From Prorocentrum cordatum (lineage: Eukaryota > Sar > Dinophyceae > Prorocentrales > Prorocentraceae): a DNA stretch of 64,000 nucleotides. The stretch covers positions 1,202,186 to 1,266,185 of the forward strand of contig CAUYUJ010014171.1 of assembly GCA_963575745.1 (NCBI GenBank), written 5' to 3'. Within the stretch, counting starts at the first letter, position 1, and every line of letters starts with the position of its first letter. This document shows positions 44,482 through 53,660 of the stretch, in pieces. The notes under the pieces are model-generated. The model made no database searches. It was not told the DNA's origin and was given only the letters and a program-made list of their open reading frames with translations. The position numbers and the translations under genes were made by a program.

Positions 44482-46490
44482 GACACCATCGTCCTGGCTC
44501 CCGCCGCGCTCGCAGCGCAAGTGCTCCCCGCGGCGCAAGTGGCGCTTGGGCGGATCGGCCTGGAGTTGGAGCCGAGGAAAACGCAGGCGTGGTCCGCCCG
44601 CTCGCCGTGCCTGGAAGGGCTGGAGCCTCACTGGCGCCTTGCAGGCCTAACGCTGGTAGGGGCACCGCTGCAGACGCCGCGGCCGTTCGACCTGCCCGCG
44701 GAGAACGACGGGCGCAGCTTCGCCTTGGGGACGCCCGGCTACGCGGAGGAACGCTGCAACGGCGTCGCGGCCCGGGCTGCGAACCTCCTGGACAAGATGG
44801 CCGACTTGCCCGCAGAAGCTTCGCCCCATGAAGACCCGACGCAGGCCGGGGCGCTCCTGCTGCGACACTGCGGGACAGGGAAAATCACGCACCTGCTGCC
44901 CGCTTCGCCGCTCGACTGCACCAGGGCCGCGGCTGCCGCCTACGACGAGGCGGTCTTGGAGGCTTACCAGCGCCTTCTCCGCTTAGACCCGCTGACGTCC
45001 TCCAACCGGGCGCAGTGCAGACTGCCGCTACAGGCGGGAGAGGGCTCCGGAGCCAAGAGGAGGTCGCCCCAGCGGCTTGGGTGGGCTCCTGGGCGCAGAA
45101 CCTCGCGGAGGTTCGGGCGAGGGCGGGAGCCTCGGGGCTGGACGACCTGGACCAGAGCGCCCTCCCGCTGGCCGCTGCCTGCCGAGCCGCTAGCGCCGCC
45201 CTGAGGGCGCCGCCGCCAACGGGCGCGGCAACCGCGCCGCCGGAGCCGCCACCGGCCGCTCCGCCCGCGGCGCCAGCGGAGGCCGCGCTGCCGCCACCGC
45301 CACTGGCCGCCGCCGCGGCCGCCCCGGAGGGAGAGGCCGGGCACGCCCTGCCGCCCTGGCGCGACCTCGCCGCCGAACCTCGCAAGAAGCTACAGAAGCT
45401 GCTCACGCAACGGCTACACCAAGAAAACCTCGCAGCCTTGCTAAGCGCTTCCAGCCTCGAGGACCGAGCGAGCCTGCGCTCCTGCGGCGGCCCGCACGCG
45501 GCCGGCTGGCAGCTGGCCTCACCGGGGGCCGCGGGCCAGAGACTCGGCGACGCAGACTACTGCGCCACGGCGCGCGCGCTGCTGGGTCAGGACTGCGCGC
45601 CCCTCGGCGCCCGCTGCCAGAAACGCGCTCGCACGGGCCTGCGAGCCGGACAGCAGTGCGGGGAGCCTTTGTGCTCCAAAGCGCGCCACGCCTACCGGTG
45701 CGCATGCGGCGGCGGCGTAGTGGCGCGCAGCCGGGCTGTGGAAGGCGTTGGGGCGCATCCACAGGCAGTGCGGCTACCACACCGCGCGCCAACTCCCCGC
45801 CCCCGCATGGGACCGCTGGAAATGGCGCTGTGCGCGCTGCAAGGCACGGGGCACGACGCCCGACCCGCCCGCGGGGCCATGCAGCGGGTGCGGGGCGCCC
45901 CTGCAGAACGAGCGCGAGGAGGCCATGCTGGACCTCGAGGCGCAGGCGCCGGGATGCCCGCGCCAGTTCGCGGACATCACCGTCCGGTACGCCGTGCCTG
46001 GCGACGCCGAGCACCTCGCGGCAGCGGCGCAGAGGGACGGCGCCGTGAACGCAGAGGCAGAGGGCGACGAGCGGCGCCGCTACCCGGCCGGGCGCGCCGT
46101 GGCCCGCCCCGCCCCTGGCCCTCGAGACGGGGGGCCGGCGCGGCAGGGCCGCTCTGCGCCACCTGCGGAGGCTGGCGCGGAGCTTCGCCCAGGAGCTGGG
46201 GGAGGAAGAGGGCAGCTCCGCAGTCGCCAGCGCCCTGGTGCAGCGCTGGGGGGCCGAACTGTCCGTCGCGTTGCACGGGGCGACGGCGCGGCAGCTGCGC
46301 GCGGGCCTCGGCGGTGACCGGGCGGCCAGTGCGGCTGCCCTCCGCGAGGCGGCGGCGGGTTGAACCCAGGCGTGCTGCGGCGGCGGGCCGAGCCAGTGCC
46401 CAGGCGCAGCCGTGCGGCGGTGGCGAAGCTGTTCAACCTCATCGTCGCGCAGCCCGTGGTGCTCAGAGGGCGTGGCGCACTTGTGCTCTG
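44482..46490 (+). pseudogene. 5'-truncated LINE ORF2: RT end and C-terminal domain
   Basis: Starts at DTIVLAPAALAA, the segment directly after YxDD, then ALGRIGLELEPRKTQAW, MADLPAEASPHEDPTQAGAL, LLRHCGTGKITHLLPASPLD and AYQRLLRLDPLT. A frame change near 45,040 leads to WVGSWAQNLAEVRARAG and SALPLAAACRAASAAL, an Ala/Pro-rich insert, then LQKLLTQRLHQENLAALLSA and LRSCGGPHAAGWQLASP. Further frames give CACGGGVVARS, WDRWKWRCARCKARGTTPDP with CSGCGAP (zinc-ribbon-like CxxC pairs), FADITVRYAVPGDAEHLAAA and QRDGAVNAEAEGDERRRYPA. Expected order for a dinoflagellate LINE C-terminus. All upstream RT is missing. At least three frameshifts. Confidence 0.85.
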
Positions 46491-46505
46491 ACTCGCTCCA
46501 TGGTC

Positions 46506-46713
46506 GCAGGAGGAGGAGGAGGAGGAGGAGGAGGAGGAGGAGGAGGAGGAGGAGGAGGAGGAGGAGGAGGAGGAGGAGGAGGAGGAGGGAGGAGGGAAGG
46601 AAGGGGAGGAGGGGGGAGGGGAGGCGGATGAGGCGGAGGAGGAGGAGGAGGAGGAGGAGGAGGAGGAGGAGGAGGAGGAGGAGGAGGAGGACGAGGACGA
46701 GGACGAGGACGAA

Positions 46714-46755
<42 letters not shown>
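46506..46755 (+). repeat. GGA and GACGAG microsatellites
   Basis: GGA units at 46,506-46,590 and 46,637-46,690, then GACGAG hexamers to about 46,748. They follow within 20-30 bp of the LINE end. Confidence 0.95.
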
Positions 46756-46779
46756 CAGAAAGGCCAGAAGCCTCTCGGA

Positions 46780-47082
46780 TGCCTCTCGGAGTCTCTGCGG
46801 ATTTGGGAGTCCTCCTGGGGGGTCTCTTGGCAGTCCCGGGGCCTCTTGGGGCATCTTGGGTGCCTCTGCGGAGCTTCGTGAGGCCCTTGGAGGATCTCTT
46901 GGGGGCCTTTTGAGGGCATCTTGGGGCCCTCTTGGAGGCCTCCTGGGCACCACTTGGGGCCGTCTTGCGGCACCGGTGGGAGCCTCGGGGGCCATCTTGG
47001 GGCCATCTTGTGGGAGATCGATCATAGGAGGGGCCGTAGTACATTAAGGTGCACACCCTAGGAGGCCAATATTTGGTCAACA
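46780..47082 (+). repeat. Family T repeat with conserved tail
   Basis: Body of GGGCCTCTTGGGG-type units, then at 47,008-47,082 a tail with GAGATCGATCA, AGGAGGGGCCGTA, GCACACCC and AGGAGGCCAA. The tail recurs at 47,738-47,812 and 47,966-48,030. Confidence 0.8.
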
Positions 47083-47125
47083 CCTGAGGGCATGGGGAGG
47101 ATCAGGATGCTGATGACGAGGAACG

Positions 47126-47147
47126 TGAGTAGCCACTTTGGCTCAAG
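47126..47147 (+). other. Degenerate dinoflagellate spliced-leader copy
   Basis: Nineteen of 22 positions match the DinoSL, including GTAGCCA and TTTGGCTCAAG. Mismatches are CC to GA at positions 2-3 and T to C at position 11. It is followed directly by an open frame. This is the expected mark of a trans-spliced mRNA copied back into the genome. Confidence 0.75.
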
Positions 47148-47499
47148 CCGTCTCAGCGTCAGGCGCGGGGCTCCGGTTTCAGCCCCCTCTGGCGTTTTTC
47201 GTGCAGAGCTGACCTCCGCCGCGCCGCCTGGCGCGGCCAGGGCCGCGCCGACTGCCGGCGGCGGGCGCCGGCACGCACCCGCGGGGTGCCCTGGTTGGCG
47301 AGGCCCCGAGGGTTCTCGGGCCGCCCCTCGCGCACGGCGATGGGCGCCCGGCCGGACTTCACCCTGGAGGTTGGGCAGGGTGGCGGAGGACTCTGGCGCG
47401 GCCAACTGGGTACTGAAGTGCGACGACCAAGACGGCGACCCCGAGAGCAAAACGCCGACCGAGGAGTGCATCAACAAGATCACCATCTTCAAGGACTAG
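47148..47499 (+). pseudogene. Probable retrocopy of a trans-spliced mRNA
   Basis: Directly downstream of the spliced-leader copy, an uninterrupted frame (open from 47,092, through the leader) runs to a TAG stop at 47,497-47,499. The first half is Ala/Gly/Arg/Pro-rich; the end reads EDSGAANWVLKCDDQDGDPE then SKTPTEECINKITIFKD, which looks like real protein. A second frame has ATG at 47,339. No family recognised. No poly(A) tract follows; family T repeat begins at 47,522. Either a processed pseudogene, possibly frameshifted, or a still expressed intronless gene. Confidence 0.45.
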
Positions 47500-47521
47500 A
47501 AAATTTGCGACGATTGCAGGA

Positions 47522-48040
47522 GTATGATCAATGATCTTGGCCTTCTCGCCGAGGTCTCTTTGGGCGTCTTGGGTGCGTTTTGGGGGGCCTCTGGGGGGCC
47601 TCTTGGGGGTCTCTTGGGAGCCTCTTGGGGGATCTTGGGGGCCTTCGGGGGGCCTCTTGGGAGCCTCTTGGGCACCTCTTGGGGGCGTCTTGGGGTGCCC
47701 TTGGGAGCCTCGGGGGCCATCGACGGACCATTTTGGAGGAGATCGATCAAAGGAGGCGGGCTTCTGAAGGAGGTTCCTTCCAAGAGGCTAAACTGCGGCC
47801 AAAGCCTACGCAAGATCAATGGCTTAAACCTTCTCGCCGAGGCCTCTTAGGGTCTGAGTGCCTCTGGGAGCCTCTTGGGGCTTCCTGGGAGCCTCTTGGA
47901 GGCATCCTGGGGGCCTCTTGGGGCACCTTTTGTGAGGCTCGGCGGCCATTTTGGGGTAGAGGATGTCGATCAAAGGAGGGGCCGTACTAACGTAGCACAC
48001 CACCAGGAGGCCAACATGCGGCCAAAACCTTCGACAAATC
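47522..48040 (+). repeat. Family T repeat, two tandem ~225-290 bp units with head and tail
   Basis: Unit 1 (47,522-47,812) and unit 2 (47,813-48,030) each begin with a head containing CCTTCTCGCCGAGG, continue with CTCTTGGGGG-type repeats and end with GATCAAAGGAGG, AGGCCAA or AGGCTAA and GCGGCCAAA. A third head-like GGCTTCCTCGCAGAGG follows at 48,049. Confidence 0.8.
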
Positions 48041-48229
48041 AGTAATGTTGGCTTCCTCGCAGAGGGAGGGGGTATGGGGGAGGGGCCACGGCATGTTCCC
48101 AGCCCGCAAGCCGTCTCGCTCACTCCCACCCGTCCTCCCAGCACAAATAGCACCAGGGCCGCAGCATGTTCAGCGGTCGTCTTTGGATGGGCAGCTAATG
48201 GGAACCGACACAGATCCCATGTGCGCAAC

Positions 48230-48420
48230 GCGGGGGCGAGGTGCGCCACGCATGCCACGCGCGCCAGGTGCGCCAGGCACCCATGTGGCCCAAGCGTGCC
48301 AGGCACGCCTGGTGCGCCAGATGCGCCACGTGATTCACGTGCGCCATGTGTGACGCATGCTCCAGCCGCGCCAGGTGCGCCACGCTCCACACGCTTAGTG
48401 TGCCAGGTGCGCATGCGCAC
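48230..48420 (+). repeat. ~10-bp GCGCCAGGT minisatellite
   Basis: About 18 degenerate units of GTGCGCCAGG, GCGCCACGC or GTGCCAGGC. Confidence 0.8.
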
Positions 48421-48774
48421 GTGGCGACACATCGGGAAACGTGTCGGCCCCCACCACCTTGGTCGAGACATGTCGAAACCGAGTGCGCAATCGTGGCGGG
48501 GTGGCCATTATAGTGTTTAGTGGGCCTGCACACAGCAAACAATATGCCAGCATCACCGCCGTCCAAGTCAAAAACCAATGCGCAGTGATCCCAGGTTGCC
48601 TGCGCATGATTTAGATTTTGCCTAGAAGTGCACCGAATACTGTTGTTGGTCAGGTGTGCTGGCTCTGCGCGCAACAGGCAATCTTCGGGCAACCCCGCCG
48701 TCCCTGTCAACATTTTTTGGCGAACGACCCAACCATATGCAGATGTGAGTACTTCGTTGTCGGTACCGACCGCT
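48421..48774. other. No feature recognised
   Basis: Unique DNA with no credible frame or repeat. Confidence 0.45.
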
Positions 48775-49270
48775 TTCGATGGAGCTCTTTGGGGGCCATG
48801 AAACGTGTGAGGGGTGTGCCAAAACGGGTGCAGTGGCGCTATGCAGGCGCTGCCATTGGGGCCTTTGGTGGAGCTCCATATGGGGCCACGGACCGTGCGA
48901 GGGGTGTACCGAAACGGGTGCGGTGGTGCCGACATGGGGCGGTGGTGCCACGCGAGCTTTCCCACTGGGGCCTGCGGTGGAGCTCCCTATGGGGCCACGT
49001 GTGAGGTGTGTGCCAGCATGGGGGGTAGTGCCACGCGAACCCTACCATTGGGGCTTGCGCTGGGGCTCCTTATGGGGTCACGAAGCGTGTAAGGGATGTG
49101 CCGAAATGGGGCGGTGGTGCCATGCGGACCCTCCCACTGAGGCCTGCGGTGGGGCTCTTTATGGGACCACGAAGCGTGTGAGGGGTGTGCCGAAATGGGG
49201 CGGTGGTGCCATGCGAACCCTCCCACTGGCGCCTTCGGTGGAGCTCCCTATGGGGCAATGGAACGTGTGG
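48775..49270 (+). repeat. 90-bp satellite, cluster 2 (inverted relative to cluster 1)
   Basis: About five units: GGAGCTCC/GGGGCTCC cores at 48,871, 48,979, 49,063, 49,152 and 49,241 (spacings 108, 84, 89, 89). Shared phrases are GGGGCCTTTGGTGGAGCTCC, TATGGGGCCACG, GCGTGTGAGGGGTGTGCCGA and GGGGCGGTGGTGCCATGCG, the reverse complement of 18,841-19,170. Confidence 0.88.
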
Positions 49271-49640
49271 GGTGCGTGCCAAGGTGAGGGGAGTGACGAG
49301 GGGAGCAGGAGGAGGAAGAGGAGGAGGAGGAGGAGGAGGAGGAGGACCAGTGTAAGCCAAAGAGTCATCAACGATATTGGAATAAACCCTCCCGAGCTCC
49401 CTCTTCACAGGCCCCTGCAACGGTGCATCGGTTCATTTCCACTGAGGAAGCTGCCGCGTTGGACGACAACCGTTTGAAGACCCTGAAGCATGCAAAAGCA
49501 TTATTTTCGGGATTCCCAACGCCACGGAACAACCTGACTGTTGCGTCTTGACGATCCTGAATCGCACCAGAACGCCATTCCTGGGACTTCAGCACCGCGA
49601 ATCAACGTAAGAGTTGCGCCCTCATAATCCGGATTCCATC
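49271..49640. other. Short GGA tract then unique DNA
   Basis: GAGGA units at 49,295-49,346; the remainder has no feature. Confidence 0.5.
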
Positions 49641-50110
49641 CAAGTCACCATTTCTGGCACGGTGATCATGGGAATCCGTGATGCTCTTGCAATTTTGTTC
49701 AACGAATGTGCGCGGCGCGAAGGCGAAAACCACATTTTGAAAAAGAGCCGCCCTCAATCCGTGACGCTCTTGCAAATTCTCAAACAAATGCGCGTGGTGC
49801 TGGAGCGAAAGCCACATTTGAAAAGGAGCCGCCCTCAATCCGTGAAGTTCTGGCAAACTGTCAGAACAAATGTGCGCGGCGCTAAGACGAGAGTCACATT
49901 TTCAAAATGAACCGCCCTCAATCCGCAAAACTGTTGCACATGTTTTAAGCGAATGTGCGCGGCGGTAGGGGGGGTGAGAGCCACATTATGAAAACCACCC
50001 GAAATCAATCCGTCAAACTTTTGCAAACTGTCGAAACGAATGTGCGCGGCGCTAGGGCGAAAACCACATTTTGAAACGTCCCGCCTTCCATTAATGAAAC
50101 TGTTGCCCAT
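49641..50110 (+). repeat. ~83-bp tandem repeat
   Basis: Five units. AATGTGCGCGGCG or AATGCGCGTGG occur at 49,705, 49,786, 49,868, 49,951 and 50,039 (spacings 81, 82, 83, 88), followed by CACATTTTGAAAA, GCCGCCCTCAATCCGTGAA and TTGCAAACTGT. Confidence 0.9.
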
Positions 50111-50663
50111 CTTTAAGCTTCAGGGCCAAAGGTGGTGAGGAAGTCTCAGGCGAAACGCCCTTGTTGCCTTAAAAACTGGCCTCGGGGTGCGACAGGGAGA
50201 AGTTGTAAGGAAAAAGGAATGGAGGAGGGAGCTAGGGTAGGAGGGCGCGAGGTGAAGTCAGGGGACGCGGAGCGCTGTCTTTTCAAGACGAGGACCCGAC
50301 ACCGCAATCTTGTTTTGGAAAAACCATAGAAAGTGTTCGCGCCCCCTTCGATCATGACCCCAGATTTTGCCCCGAAGTGGACTTCACATGTTTTTTTCGA
50401 CAAGGATGGTGTGAGGGGGGTCCTCATTGGTCCTGGTTGGCTGCCGGTCGCCTGGGGGAGGAGGTGTTTATTCATAGGGGACAGTGACAAATCCCTCCCC
50501 CCGAAGGTGGTTGGAAGAGGAAAGGCTCTAAACCACTCGCGCCCTGAGGGATGGCGGGGTTCCCGTACACATCGGGCACAGCTCGATTTCGGCATCAGGC
50601 ATACAACAGATGATGATGAAGAGGCCATGGAGGCGGAGGAGGAGTTGGCCTTTGTTACACAAC
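50111..50663. other. Mostly unique; dispersed purine element copy 2
   Basis: 50,487-50,563 matches the element at 12,775-12,885. No gene recognised in the rest. Confidence 0.45.
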
Positions 50664-50740
50664 CCCCATGCCACTGAGCAGCTCGCCGTTTGGATAAAAG
50701 TGCATATTGCTGCCATCCGGCAGCATCTGCGCAATGACCT
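50664..50740 (-). repeat. Dispersed 75-bp sequence, copy 1 (conserved peptide on minus)
   Basis: About 80% identical, without gaps, to 59,288-59,364. On the minus strand both read alike: MLPDGSNMHFYPNGELLSGM here and MQLEGRNVYLDSNGELFSGM there. Several differences are synonymous or conservative, so the shared unit is probably a coding fragment. Confidence 0.6.
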
Positions 50741-50980
50741 ATCGAACCATGCGTTGCGACGCACGAGCAAGCACGCTATCATCATCAGTATCCTTTTGGA
50801 AACATGCATGGTCGCGGGGCAAAGGCATGGCAAGACCCGACGGCAATATTCACCGAGCGCGTTCCACAATTCGCAAGGTGCGTATTCGCAAACGACTGAA
50901 GAATCACACGTTTGGCCCGATGTGATGGATCGCAAATCTCCCGCGGCGGGTCCAGGCCATTTGTGATTAGTCACTCTGCG

Positions 50981-53110
50981 AGTAGCGGAACGCGTTTGTC
51001 TAAATGTGGTTCACGTCGGGGCCATTAGCATATCTGCATTTACAACAGGGCGATCACGATTTCATCAAAGCCGTTCCTCGAGCCAATCATGGGAGAACAA
51101 TGCGTACATGAGATCAGTGGGCATGAGCAGGCAACACACACATACAGTCACATACACCTGTCCATGGAACACGCATGTACGCTGGTGCAGATTTTTAACA
51201 CATCGAATGGAGTACTTTGTGATGATGGTTCGGGAGCAGTTGCGTGAGGCAGGGGCAAACACTGTCAAAGGCAGAGTCGCGTAGCTGGCGAACAGCTTGA
51301 AGAAATCGTCAACACGAACAACCACCCGGCGAAGCTCACAGGCACAGTAAACCCAGACAGGGGCCGAGGTAACCAGAGAGCGATAAGCGAGTCAAGAGCA
51401 GTTCAAGCGCTGAATGGTTTAAGCGGTGACATATGTAAGTTCAGTGGATGGAATGGTCGTTTAATCCATGTTACACCACAGGTAAACAGCGGTCACCGCA
51501 AGGCAATGAAAACGCTGAACGTCAAAATGGGGACCATTGATGGAGCAGTGCCATGTCCAAGTGGGGAATGAGACAAGGTACTATTCTTGAGTAGCAGACT
51601 GATTGCATCCGAGTGCAAGAAGGCAATCAGAGAGCGGCGGTGACAATATGACCACAACGTAAGCTATACATTGGACGAAGATGGAAGACACATGTTCAAT
51701 CCATACTTGTGGTGCAGGCGCAACGGGGCATTGGAAAGTGCAGGCAGTCGGTGTAAGCCGCATGGAATGCATGAGGGAGAAGGCTTGGTTGCCCACGTGA
51801 AGACGCATGAGTGGTATTCGGCAGTCGCCAGGGTAGCGGTATCTGGTTCAATGAGCTCGGCGATGAACCCTGAGACACCCCAAAAGGTGAGCGACACCTT
51901 GCCACAGCCCGAGCAGTGGGGAGTTGGACTATGAAATGTCGTGCGCGCTACCATCACCATGCAAATTCTTAACACTCAGTATCGTCATGGCCCATGCTGG
52001 TGAGTGGTTTGACGATTGGCAATAAGACCGCTTCAAACCCCAGAGTCACTCACCAACGGGTCATGTCAAAGGTTGCACCCCAAGAGCGCGGAATTGGCCC
52101 GCAAGAAGAGGTTGGACGCAGACTCGACGCAGAACGACGCGATGGACACCGGCGGCGCAGGCCAGTCAGGTGACCAGTGAATCCGCGCGCCAGGAGGTGG
52201 AGCGGATGGTCTGACCGAGGGCTGTTACAAGGAAGGGTTTTTGTAGCTAGATGAGATCGACGAAGCCCAGAACTGGGAAGGAACATATGGCTATGATAAG
52301 TCGATGCCGACGCTGTCGGTTAAGCCACAGGTAAAGGGAACATCGTGCGTTAGAAATGTGGCCGCATGATGACACAGGAAACATATTGCAAAGTGAATGG
52401 ATACACGTGCGGGCCGAAGGGTCACCTGGCATCCAACTGCCCGGAGACTGCACACGAAGTCAGCCGAGACCAACCAGGCGATGTTCCACCCACGCGCGCC
52501 AGGCCAGACACAGCTTGAAATGGACGCAGGATGTTATGCCGTAGCGCTAGCTAGCCTACAAGGAGGGTCCCAGGACATGCCGTGCATCGCGCGTAAAAGA
52601 CACCCGCAGGCGCGGCGTGAGAGCAAATCCAATATGGTGGGCGTAGCGCATACGGGGTTTGGCTGACAAGCGGGATGCGAGACTCGCCACAACCCGCGAG
52701 GCAATGGGACCAGCAAGTCCGAAACCCACAATCCAAATGGAGTGACAAAGAATGGCGCGTCATGGGCAGCAAGGTGCAATGAGGTACTGCTAGTTGAGAG
52801 GAACGGAAAGACGAGCGAAGTAAATGAAGTCCCCACGGATGATCCAGCGTCAAGTATGGGGACCGTTGTCGCAACAGTGGTCCCGGGAGCATGCGACGCC
52901 GTAGGGCAAGCCAGCATGGGAATTCGTTTGCCCGTGCGACCAACAGAGGCATCCTGTAATGGCCGCCGCTACAGCACCGCCAACGGGACTGTCATCAACA
53001 ACCACGGTTGCATGTTGATAGTGAGGCGAAACGAGACTACGACAGTTCCCGGTAGTGGTTCGATTACAAAGTTGAGCGTTGAGACCTTGCCGATTGGTGC
53101 GCTAGAGAAT
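50981..53110 (+). pseudogene. Decayed gag-protease of a retrotransposon
   Basis: Blocks in order. A gag-like start has DICKFSGWNGRL (51,430). The gag body MDEDGRHMFNPYLWCRRNGA continues with GEGLVAHVKTHEWYSAVARV (51,671-51,934). Then ELARKKRLDADSTQNDAMDT (52,091-52,150). Two zinc-knuckle remnants, CGRMMTQETYC and TCGPKGHLASNC, lie at 52,357-52,443 in another frame; each lacks part of C-x2-C-x4-H-x4-C. Protease-like VVPGACDAVG and RRYSTANGTVINNHGC (52,742-53,035) follow, with DSGA decayed to VPGA. Stops and frame changes make it dead. Gag-knuckle-protease order indicates an LTR-type (copia-like) element; LTRs were not found. Confidence 0.65.
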
Positions 53111-53660
53111 GGGCTTTTGGAGCCGACGCCGTCGTAAAGCACGCAAGTCAGACCAGAAACAGCGGGGGCATGCCTGCTCCAGGGCTGGTCCGGAAGGAAT
53201 CGCGGGCGCTCCTGTTGCGCAGTTTTTTTTTCGGATGGTGATTCGTACCCGGAGCTGGCGGGGCATGCGGTACTCTGGTGTTGAACACATGCGGACATAC
53301 CTTAATTGGCGCCATGTACAAGTACGACACCCATGCGGCATCAGTTTTCGATATGGAGATGCACGAGCTGGAAACTGCTGTGAAGCTATTACGTGCGTAT
53401 TGCAACACCGTAGTTTGAGTTCATGCCACATTAGCCTGATGAAGGGCGCTGCCCAGGTGGCTCCTCTGAGTGTTCGCGCGTCCTCCTGCTCCTGATCCGC
53501 CTGCGCCTTCGGCGTCGTTGTCGAGCTTGTCATCGTCGTCGTTGTTGTCCCCCTCCTCCCTATCCCCGTCGTTCTTCTTCCCGCCCTCGCCCTCCCCCTT
53601 CCACAACACCTCATCCTCATCATCCCCCTCCTCTCTTCCTCCCGCGTCGGGCAGGGGGCG
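53111..53660. other. Unique DNA then pyrimidine-rich tract
   Basis: 53,111-53,460 has no recognised gene. 53,505-53,640 is C/T-rich with short GTC and CCTC runs. Confidence 0.5.

Noticed and set aside
45403-47025. 540-codon minus-strand ORF
   Set aside because: It is the antisense shadow of the LINE C-terminus and the GGA microsatellite; the plus-strand reading matches known LINE order.
47941-47960. GGCGGCCATTTTGGGG as another spliced-leader relic
   Set aside because: Only the CCATTTTGG core matches; the sequence belongs to the family T tail region.
49641-50110. CRISPR-like array
   Set aside because: The 83-bp units are tandem with no unique spacers, and the genome is eukaryotic.
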